Source of the DNA: an uncultured Holophaga sp.
GTDB lineage: Bacteria; Acidobacteriota; Holophagae; Holophagales; Holophagaceae
Reading direction: 5' to 3'
NCBI RefSeq assembly: GCF_963677305.1
Contig: NZ_OY781925.1
Span: 3,438,783-3,502,782, forward strand
Length of the DNA: 64,000 bases
The notes beneath the pieces were generated by a model. The model had not been told where the DNA came from, made no database searches, and saw nothing but the letters and a program-made list of their open reading frames with translations. The position numbers and the translations under genes were made by a program. Positions 30,625 to 36,569 of the stretch are shown here, one piece after another (position 1 is the stretch's first letter; every line of letters begins with the position of its first letter).

Positions 30625-31002
30625 TTAACCCTGGATGCTGCCGAGGGTGATGAGCACAGGGATGATGTCGCCGGACACGCCGGAGACGAGAGCCACCGCG
30701 CCATAGCGGGCGTTGGCACCGGTGGCGGGTGCGGCGGTGACGCCCTTGCCGCTGGCATCAGCGGTCAGCAGGTCACCCCGGGTGACGGTGCCGCCCAGCT
30801 GCAGGTCGGCAATGCCGCCGTGGATCACATCGACGGACTCACCGGAGTCGGCGGCCACGACGGGGCCGGTGACGCCGATGATGGCATCGGTGGCGGCAGC
30901 GGCGGGGAGCATGCCATAGTCGGCGGCGCCGGGCTTGACGAAGAGGCAGATGTCGAGATCGGCCTCGGCAGTGTAGGACTTCACGAGATCACGGTTCGCC
31001 AT
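30625..31002 (-). CDS. Head decoration / capsid cement protein (D-like)
   Basis: 125 residues, beta-rich and Ala/Gly-rich: ANRDLVKSYTAEADLDICLF, then VIHGGIADLQLGGTVTRGDL and ADASGKGVTAAPATGANARY. This matches the DUF2190-like capsid cement proteins that bind the outside of expanded capsids. It lies between the protease-scaffold and the capsid gene, as in lambda. Confidence 0.8.
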   Translation of the reverse strand: MANRDLVKSYTAEADLDICLFVKPGAADYGMLPAAAATDAIIGVTGPVVAADSGESVDVIHGGIADLQLGGTVTRGDLLTADASGKGVTAAPATGANARYGAVALVSGVSGDIIPVLITLGSIQG

Positions 31003-31005
31003 GGG

Positions 31006-31476
31006 CTACTCCTTGTCCTGCTGGCGCAGTTCGGCGGCGGCCTGGGCGGCGCTGAGGGTCCGGCCCTCGGCCTTGGCCTGCTCGATGTGGGCGTTGATGC
31101 GGGTGGCCCAGACCTTGGGGTCCTGCTGCTCCGCGGCCTTCTTGTCCTTCTCCTCCTGGGCCTTCTTGGCGGCAGACGCCTCCTGGGCCTCGGGGTCACC
31201 GGCGTTGGGAAGGGGGACGGGGCCACCTTCCTGGGTCTTTTTGTGCTCGGCCTTGAGGTCCGCGTTGGCCTGGGCGTTGATGGCGAGGGCGGCATCGCCG
31301 GGCTGGGTCTGGCCGTCGAGGGCGAAGGCCTGGGCCATGTCCTCGTAGCCGACGAGGGCGGCAGCGAAGCAGCCCTTGACGCGGGCCAGTTCGGCAGAGG
31401 CGCCGGCCTTGGCGCCCTCATCGAACATCGCCTGCGCCAGGTCGGGATGCTGGTCCCGGAGTTCCTGCAGGTTCAT
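31006..31476 (-). CDS. Nested capsid scaffold protein (Nu3-like)
   Basis: In-frame internal start at Met301 of the protease: AAGGAG sits six bases before this ATG. The product, MNLQELRDQHPDLAQAMFDE onward, is 156 residues, helical and charged. This matches the C/Nu3 arrangement of lambda, where the scaffold is produced separately from the protease C-terminus. The ribosome site is seen directly; expression is inferred. Confidence 0.75.
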   Translation of the reverse strand: MNLQELRDQHPDLAQAMFDEGAKAGASAELARVKGCFAAALVGYEDMAQAFALDGQTQPGDAALAINAQANADLKAEHKKTQEGGPVPLPNAGDPEAQEASAAKKAQEEKDKKAAEQQDPKVWATRINAHIEQAKAEGRTLSAAQAAAELRQQDKE

Positions 31477-32376
31477 GCTGTTCTCCTTGGATGGGGAGGT
31501 TGAGGGGAGCGAGGCAGCACCGGCCCCGGGCCTGCGGCTGCGGCGGTCCTCGTTGAGCTGGGTGATGAGGGCGGGGAGACTGGAAACACCGTCCACCAGC
31601 CCGACCTCGATCGCCTGCTTGCCGAGGAAGACGCGGCCATCGGCCATGTCAGCCAGGACGGTATCCACCGACACGCCCCGGAATTGCGCGATTTCGTCCA
31701 CGAATACGCTGTAGATGTGGTCCACCTGGGCCTGAAGTGTGGCCCTGCCCTCCTCGCTGAGGGGGGAATACTGGCTGGCGATGCGCTTGTACTTGCCCGC
31801 CGTGATCTCGGTGGTCTTCTGGCCCCACTGGGTCTCGGACCCGGACTTGTCCACGTGGGTGGCGACCACGCCGATGGAACCGGTCTCGGTGGTGTCCGAG
31901 GTGATGTAGACCTGGGAAGCTGCGGCACCGGCCCACATGGCCGCGCTGCACATGCAGCCATCGGCCAGAGCGGCGACCGGCTTCACCTCGCGGGCTGCGA
32001 AGATGGCCTGGGCCAGCTCCTGGGTGCCATCCACGGTCCCGCCCGGGGAATCGATGAGCAGGACGATGGAATGAACGGTCGGGTCATCCAGGGCGGTCTG
32101 GAGATCGGCACGGATCTGCGCGGTGCCGGTCATGCCACAGAGACGCCCCCAGGCCCCGGGGGCCTTGGCCATGACGCCCTGGATGGGGATGATGGCCACG
32201 CCATCTTGCACCTGGTAGGGTTCCCGCTGGGTGCCCGCGGGCTGCCCGGTGGCGGACTCCCAGGCACGGATGTCCAACTTCTCCCGACGGGTGTGCGCCA
32301 GGTAGAGGTCGCGGATCTCCAGGAGGCGGTTCTCCACCAGGGCCCAGGGCGAGGTGATGATGTCGAGGAGCTTCAC
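31006..32376 (-). CDS. Head maturation protease (S49, SppA/lambda C-like) with scaffold domain
   Basis: 456 residues. Residues 1-280 are an S49 peptidase: SIVLLIDSPGGTVDGTQELA near 103-122, nucleophile Ser144 in DGCMCSAAMW, and general-base Lys195 in ITAGKYKRIASQYSPLSEEG. The C-terminal 156 residues are charged and helical, a scaffold. The protease cleaves the scaffold during capsid assembly. The start overlaps the portal stop by four bases. An internal ribosome site and ATG define a nested scaffold gene. Confidence 0.9.
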   Translation of the reverse strand: MKLLDIITSPWALVENRLLEIRDLYLAHTRREKLDIRAWESATGQPAGTQREPYQVQDGVAIIPIQGVMAKAPGAWGRLCGMTGTAQIRADLQTALDDPTVHSIVLLIDSPGGTVDGTQELAQAIFAAREVKPVAALADGCMCSAAMWAGAAASQVYITSDTTETGSIGVVATHVDKSGSETQWGQKTTEITAGKYKRIASQYSPLSEEGRATLQAQVDHIYSVFVDEIAQFRGVSVDTVLADMADGRVFLGKQAIEVGLVDGVSSLPALITQLNEDRRSRRPGAGAASLPSTSPSKENSMNLQELRDQHPDLAQAMFDEGAKAGASAELARVKGCFAAALVGYEDMAQAFALDGQTQPGDAALAINAQANADLKAEHKKTQEGGPVPLPNAGDPEAQEASAAKKAQEEKDKKAAEQQDPKVWATRINAHIEQAKAEGRTLSAAQAAAELRQQDKE

Positions 32377-34028
32377 TGGTCCTCCTTCATGGCGATGCCC
32401 AGCAGTGCCTGGCGTCGGGCATTGGGGTCCTGGGCAGGAGGTTCAGGCGCCGTCTGGGTCACATCGCCAAATGACTCGGGCTTGAGGTCCACTCTCACCC
32501 CAGCCTCCTGCTTCATCCGGATCTCGCGGGAGAGGCGGGACAGGTTGGCCTCGAAGTCACCGCCGTTGAGCCGTGCGGTCTCCTCGGCATGGGTTGACAG
32601 GCCATAGTCGAGCATCTGCTGGGAGGCCATGACCTCTTTGAGGGGGTCCAGGATGGGGGGGTTGTCTCCGATCCAGCGGGCGGAGCTATAAGCTGCCCGG
32701 AGGAGCGGGTCCCGGAAGAACCCCGGGGCCAGGATGCGCCCAGAGGCGACCTCCTCCGCCAGCCACATCTCGTAGAGGGGCTGGCAGAAGTTGGGGGCGA
32801 GGAGGTTCTCGCGCTCCGTGGTGACGAACTTCCAGAACTGGAGCAGAGCCCCCCGGGCCGCGGTGTAGGAGCTCTCGAACTTCTTGAGCAGGACTTCATG
32901 GGGGATCTGGATCCGCATGGAGATCTGCCCCACCAGGCTTTGCCAGAATGGATCGAATGCGCCGTTTGGGCGATTGGGGATGAATGGCTGGATCTCTTCA
33001 CCCTCATTGAGTTCAGCCACCATGGCATGGCCAAGGGTGGTGAAGCTCTGCCCTGCTGCGCCTTTCTTCACTCCCAGGGGACCGGGTCCATTCCCGGACT
33101 TCTTGATGACGACAGCCAGGAAGCTGGTGACAACGGCAGCGGCGAGTTCGGCCTCGGAGAGGCGGCTCATCTGCTTGAGGGGGACGATGACGGGGGCGAG
33201 GAGGGGATACCCTCTCCGGATGTCGAGTCGGTGCTCATGGTAGAGGTGCAACACCTGGCGGCGGCCATCCTGGCCCCAGGCCTCCACGGAGGTCCAGTCT
33301 TCAGGCTTGAGGGTGAGGCTCCCCTGGGGATGCCTGCGGCAGAAGTGATAGCGGAGGACACCGCCAACCTCATCTGTCTCTACGCCCTGGGAAAGCCGGT
33401 CCGTATCCGGGGCGCTGCGAGGGTTGAGGCAGCGGTCACCCTCGAGGAGCTGGAACTTGGCCGCCCAGATGCCGCCGGGGTGTCGGCGCTTGGGCATGAG
33501 GGCGAATGCATCCCCCCGGGAGGCGACGGTGCGGTAGGCGATGGCCTGGGCCTGGTAGAAGTTGCGCTTGCGCTGGATGTCGCACTCGCAGGGGCTGGAC
33601 GCCCAGAGGTGGAATCGCTCCTTGGCGATTTCCGCCCACTCGGTGGTCTGGTCCTGGGTCCAGCCCAGGATACGCATGGCAGGCTCAGGGTGCAGCCCCA
33701 GACCGGTGCCGACCACGCTGGTGGCCATTTCGGCGATCGCACCCCCGGCCAGGGCGTCATCGCGCTCTAGGGCAGTGGAGCGGGCCAGGAGGGTCTCGCG
33801 GTCCCAGCGCTGCTCATCGTCGGGTGAGTTCACCAGGGGGTTGAAGTGGGCCATCTCGGGGGTGCCGCGCCGGGCTCCTGCCCAGGCGGATCCGCCCACG
33901 GCCGCCATGGCCGCCCGGGCCTCGAGGCGGCGCAGGCCCCACCCAGGAGCCACGCGACTGATCAGGGAATCGAGCCGGGTGGGCTGCATGCTCTCCCAGA
34001 GCTGGCGGAGGAATTCGGCCTGGCTCAT
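32373..34028 (-). CDS. Portal protein (lambda GpB family)
   Basis: 551 residues. Characteristic segments are DRETLLARSTALERDDALAG, AEIAKERFHLWASSPCECDI, VLHLYHEHRLDIRRGYPLLA, and the late SSYTAARGALLQFWKFVTTE. It forms the dodecameric ring through which DNA is packaged and to which the tail binds. The gene overlaps the W-like gene upstream and the protease downstream by four bases each. Confidence 0.93.
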   Translation of the reverse strand: MSQAEFLRQLWESMQPTRLDSLISRVAPGWGLRRLEARAAMAAVGGSAWAGARRGTPEMAHFNPLVNSPDDEQRWDRETLLARSTALERDDALAGGAIAEMATSVVGTGLGLHPEPAMRILGWTQDQTTEWAEIAKERFHLWASSPCECDIQRKRNFYQAQAIAYRTVASRGDAFALMPKRRHPGGIWAAKFQLLEGDRCLNPRSAPDTDRLSQGVETDEVGGVLRYHFCRRHPQGSLTLKPEDWTSVEAWGQDGRRQVLHLYHEHRLDIRRGYPLLAPVIVPLKQMSRLSEAELAAAVVTSFLAVVIKKSGNGPGPLGVKKGAAGQSFTTLGHAMVAELNEGEEIQPFIPNRPNGAFDPFWQSLVGQISMRIQIPHEVLLKKFESSYTAARGALLQFWKFVTTERENLLAPNFCQPLYEMWLAEEVASGRILAPGFFRDPLLRAAYSSARWIGDNPPILDPLKEVMASQQMLDYGLSTHAEETARLNGGDFEANLSRLSREIRMKQEAGVRVDLKPESFGDVTQTAPEPPAQDPNARRQALLGIAMKEDQ

Positions 34029-34249
34029 CGGGGCACCACCGTGATCATCCGGCTACGTCCAGCCGCGGTGTCCTGGAGACCCGACACCTCGGCCTGCAGG
34101 TCAGAGATGGCGCTGCGGATCTCCGCCAGTTCGGCATCCCTGCGCCGGCGCGTGGCCATGGTCCCCTCCTGGCCCGCCGCAAGGATGCGGGCCTCCGCCG
34201 CCAGATAGGCGTCGAGACGGGACTGGGCAATCTCCAGGGCGCTGGCCAT
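34025..34249 (-). CDS. Head-tail connector, gpW-like
   Basis: 74 residues: MASALEIAQSRLDAYLAAEA, then RRRRDAELAEIRSAISDLQA. The N-terminal helix, short middle and C-terminal AEI...I..L...V helix match the gpW/DUF6148-type connector that sits just before the portal gene. It is the first gene after the late control element (copy B). Confidence 0.75.
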   Translation of the reverse strand: MASALEIAQSRLDAYLAAEARILAAGQEGTMATRRRRDAELAEIRSAISDLQAEVSGLQDTAAGRSRMITVVPR

Positions 34250-34281
34250 GCCTCAAGAGTCGGAGGGGATGGCGGGGTTGT

Positions 34282-34303
34282 GTGTCGTGAACTCGCCGAA
34301 TCA
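34282..34303 (-). promoter_or_regulatory. Late-operon control element, copy B (head-tail block)
   Basis: On the minus strand it reads TGATTCGG, then C, then GAGTTCACGACAC, 33 bases before the W-like start. It matches copy A at 21 of 22 positions. It lies just beyond a terminator that closes the toxin-antitoxin cassette, which supports a role in restarting transcription of structural genes. Confidence 0.6.
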
Positions 34304-34325
34304 AGGATGGCATCGCCAAAGACAA

Positions 34326-34353
34326 CATGAGCCCCTCCACCGAGGGGCTCATG
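34326..34353 (-). terminator. Terminator closing the hicAB-orf85 cassette
   Basis: CATGAGCCCCTC and GAGGGGCTCATG form a perfect 12-bp stem with a four-base loop, 20 bases after the orf85 stop. Downstream bases on the minus strand are TTGTCTTT. It isolates the cassette from the late genes. Confidence 0.75.
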
Positions 34354-34372
34354 CATTACCGTTCAAAAACTA

Positions 34373-34630
34373 CTAGGCACCAGCCTCAATAGTCATCGGA
34401 CCAGACTCAGTGGCAGGGACCAACGCTAGACTCGAAACGCCAATCATAGCCCCAGGAACCTTTTCGTCCTTAGGGCCAACCATGCCGGTACCGATCTTAA
34501 ATTCGACCACAAGGCTGTACAAACCACTCTTGAGCCCGTAGTGCTTTGCTAAAATTTTGGCAACATCCGACATAGAGATGGGCTTCAATTCGATTTCTTT
34601 GGCCTTTCTGGCTTTTCTCTCAGTGGCCAT
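34373..34630 (-). CDS. Unknown protein encoded with hicAB (85 aa)
   Basis: Reads MATERKARKAKEIELKPISM, then SDVAKILAKHYGLKSGLYSL and VVEFKIGTGMVGPKDEKVPG, ending in an acidic tail. GGGAGG lies four bases before the ATG. It overlaps the hicB 3' end by 11 bases, so it belongs to the same transcript as the toxin-antitoxin pair. DNA here is more AT-rich than the phage average. No family is recognised; HicAB modules are normally two genes. Confidence 0.65.
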   Translation of the reverse strand: MATERKARKAKEIELKPISMSDVAKILAKHYGLKSGLYSLVVEFKIGTGMVGPKDEKVPGAMIGVSSLALVPATESGPMTIEAGA

Positions 34631-35072
34631 AGGACCTCCCGGTAGACCAATTAGATTCCTTCACTCCAGCGGTAAAGCTATTTAACCCCTGAGAACGAGG
34701 CTCTTGCAATGTAATATAATTATTTGTTGTAACACTTGAGCTACCATGCAAATACAAATCTATTGATTTGCACACAATTTCATTCAGTTTCACACCTTCC
34801 TTCAACGCACGAAGTGTTGCTTCTTTATGTATTTCAGGTTTTACACGAACATTAAAAACACCTTTCAAAGGCTTTTGAGGTTTGCGCCCAAGCTCTTTGC
34901 AGGTTTCAATATAGTCATCAACAGCTGCGTGGAACTCAGATTCGATACCACGAATAGAATCTGATTCGTAGGTCACAAGATCTTTAATAAAAAGAATCTT
35001 TCCTCGGCACACATAGGTTTCCATATCAACCTCAACGGTGCCTTCAAAATTCTTATAAGTCATGATATTCAT
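34620..35072 (-). CDS. hicB: HicB-type antitoxin
   Basis: 150 residues. The N-terminal partial RNase-H fold (YKNFEGTVEVDMETYVCRGK, then SDSIRGIESEFHAAVDDYIE) is typical of HicB, and the C-terminal half (KGVFNVRVKPEIHKEATLRA, KEGVKLNEIVCKSIDLYL) is a ribbon-helix-helix domain that binds the operator. It neutralises HicA by blocking its active site. Starts at 35072 or 35063 are both possible. Codon use and AT content differ from the surrounding late genes. Confidence 0.88.
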   Translation of the reverse strand: MNIMTYKNFEGTVEVDMETYVCRGKILFIKDLVTYESDSIRGIESEFHAAVDDYIETCKELGRKPQKPLKGVFNVRVKPEIHKEATLRALKEGVKLNEIVCKSIDLYLHGSSSVTTNNYITLQEPRSQGLNSFTAGVKESNWSTGRSYGH

Positions 35073-35075
35073 AAT

Positions 35076-35330
35076 TCACTCCATAAACCCGCACTCTTTG
35101 AGATGCTCGACCACATCCCTAAGACACCCCTTCCCAACAATCGAACCAGGGTGTGGAGCATGACATATAATCAAATCATCTACCTCCTTGTTGTGAAATT
35201 TCCGCCTAGACCCAGAGCCTTTGAGCAACTCGTATCCCAAATGCTTCAAGACAGCAACCAGCGCATCCCATGTGTAATCGGATGGAATATTGCCCAACCT
35301 GTCTAGGCTTTTCTGATGTTGGGCCCCCAC
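35076..35330 (-). CDS. hicA: HicA-type mRNA interferase toxin, GTG start
   Basis: 84 residues of the dsRBD-like HicA fold. Key pattern: KHLGYELLKGSGSRRKFHN, then IICHAPHPGSIVGKGCLRDV and VEHLKECGF, with the active-site His in the CHAPHPG segment. It degrades mRNA when HicB is depleted. The order toxin then antitoxin, three bases apart, is standard. It may stabilise the lysogen or act in abortive defence against other phages. Confidence 0.85.
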   Translation of the reverse strand: MGAQHQKSLDRLGNIPSDYTWDALVAVLKHLGYELLKGSGSRRKFHNKEVDDLIICHAPHPGSIVGKGCLRDVVEHLKECGFME

Positions 35331-35351
35331 ACCTTCCCCCCTATGAGATGA

Positions 35352-35374
35352 GTGTAACCAATAACCAGTTACAC
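35352..35374. promoter_or_regulatory. Dyad operator upstream of hicA
   Basis: GTGTAAC and GTTACAC arms of seven bases separated by nine, ending about 20 bp before the hicA start. Position fits the autoregulatory operator bound by the HicB ribbon-helix-helix domain. Confidence 0.55.
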
Positions 35375-35400
35375 ACTACCAAAATTTCCATCTGTCCCTA

Positions 35401-35428
35401 TTGACATTAGGAACAATGTTCCTATATT
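35401..35428 (+). promoter_or_regulatory. Strong sigma-70 promoter with embedded perfect dyad operator
   Basis: TTGACA at 35401-35406 and TATATT at 35423-35428 are 16 bases apart. The spacer holds TAGGAACAATGTTCCTA (35408-35424), an 8+1+8 perfect inverted repeat placed so that a bound repressor would block RNA polymerase. It points rightward into the three-gene operon starting at 35478. Confidence 0.8.
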
Positions 35429-35477
35429 AGAGAATACCGAGGGAATTCCTCCCCCAGGCACCAACCGGAGAGATCCG

Positions 35478-35762
35478 ATGACCAATACCAACGCCCTCCT
35501 CGCCGCCATCGCCCAGGCCACCGATGAGTGGAATCAGGCTGAGGCCCAGTTCCGCATCGACTCCGTCCACTACCCCGAGTCCCTCCATCTCGACATCCGG
35601 TCTGGCATCCAGAATGGCGTTCAGACCAACCTCGGACTGAAGGCCTGGGAGATCCTGAGCGCTGACGAGCAGGCTCAGATCGGTCTGCCTGAGGCCAATG
35701 CAAACGAGGTCGGCGAATACCTGATCCGCAACCACAACCAGCTCCTGGCCACGCAGTTCTGA
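35478..35762 (+). CDS. Small acidic moron protein, candidate anti-CRISPR-type (94 aa)
   Basis: Starts MTNTNALLAAIAQATDEWNQ, followed by AEAQFRIDSVHYPESLHLDI and a helical second half with LSADEQAQIGLPEANANEVG. It is acidic, without signal peptide or membrane span. GGAGA lies seven bases before the ATG, and it is the first gene behind the operator-bearing promoter. It runs against the late genes. No family is recognised. Size, promoter strength and the helix-turn-helix gene behind it recall acr genes, but sequence alone does not show inhibition of any Cas protein. Confidence 0.6.
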   Translation: MTNTNALLAAIAQATDEWNQAEAQFRIDSVHYPESLHLDIRSGIQNGVQTNLGLKAWEILSADEQAQIGLPEANANEVGEYLIRNHNQLLATQF

Positions 35763-35773
35763 GACATGCCACG

Positions 35774-36214
35774 ATGCGAATCAAAATGGTGGTCCAGGGT
35801 CTGCCCGATGTGCCGGGCATCCAGAATTTCACCGACCCGGTGGAGGTAGAGGCGGCATACCTCACCCTCTGTCAGCGCAGGACGGACGGCCCTGGGGCGG
35901 TGAAAATCTCCAGCGACATCCAGGCGGTGGTGCCAGATGCCTATTTCAGGCTGGACCGGGACTGGGAGGGTCCGAGGGAGCAGCACCCCGGGCGTGCCGG
36001 GCTCTGGTCCGAGGTGGGCGATGGGGCCATGCTCCCCAGCGTCTGGCAGCTCCGGGCCGTGGCCAGAATCCTGGGAGAGTCCGGGGAGGGCATGGCCCGG
36101 CGTCTGGAGATCAGCGGGCGCAACTGGCGCTACTGGCTCTCCGAGGGTGAGGACCGGAGGGAGATGCCATGGACCGCATGGCGTGTGATGCGGTTGTGGC
36201 TGGAACAGCCATGA
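35774..36214 (+). CDS. Helix-turn-helix protein, Aca-like position
   Basis: 146 residues. The N-terminal 85 residues are unrecognised (VVQGLPDVPGIQNFTDPVEV). Residues 91-143 form a four-helix DNA-binding unit: WQLRAVARILGESGEGMARR, then LEISGRNWRYWLSEGEDRRE and MPWTAWRVMRLWLEQ. The R-x-W-x-Y-W...R.mP..aw pattern resembles phage Cro/Aca2-type helix-turn-helix regulators. It starts 11 bases after the small first gene and probably represses its own operon through the 17-bp dyad. The ribosome site is weak, which suits a low-level regulator. Confidence 0.6.
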   Translation: MRIKMVVQGLPDVPGIQNFTDPVEVEAAYLTLCQRRTDGPGAVKISSDIQAVVPDAYFRLDRDWEGPREQHPGRAGLWSEVGDGAMLPSVWQLRAVARILGESGEGMARRLEISGRNWRYWLSEGEDRREMPWTAWRVMRLWLEQP

Positions 36215-36564
36215 CATCCATCCCCAATCTAAAGACCGCCCGCCGCCTCGCCCGGGTCTATGCAGAGTGCACAGAGGCCCTCGAAACCTACGACGCAGAG
36301 CGGAGGCGGCCAGGCACACACTGGCCCACCTGGGCAACGCTGAGCGTCACCGAGGCAATCCGATCCGCAGCCTGCGTGCAGGCGTGGCGCATCGCCACCC
36401 GGTTCATGCCTCCAGAGCAGCGTGCGGCGATCGGCGTCACCGACGAAATGGACTCCCGTGAATGCGGGGCCGTGATCATGGAAGCGTGGCGGAATGGCCG
36501 GATCTACGACCCCGAGCCAGACATAGCAGGATGCCCCAAAGGCAGGCTGCGCCACCACACCTGA
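36211..36564 (+). CDS. Third gene of the moron operon, unknown (117 aa)
   Basis: Begins MTSIPNLKTARRLARVYAEC, then TEALETYDAERRRPGTHWPT and a helical second half with EQRAAIGVTDEMDSRECGAV. The ATG overlaps the stop of the helix-turn-helix gene by four bases (an upstream ATG at 36169 is less likely). It ends six bases before the convergent large-terminase stop. No family is recognised. Confidence 0.55.
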   Translation: MTSIPNLKTARRLARVYAECTEALETYDAERRRPGTHWPTWATLSVTEAIRSAACVQAWRIATRFMPPEQRAAIGVTDEMDSRECGAVIMEAWRNGRIYDPEPDIAGCPKGRLRHHT

Positions 36565-36569
36565 ATGCC

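Noticed and set aside
29596..31503. A 635-codon open frame antisense to the capsid genes
   Set aside because: Repetitive Gly/Asp/Leu composition typical of an antisense shadow; capsid, decoration and protease genes on the other strand are certain.
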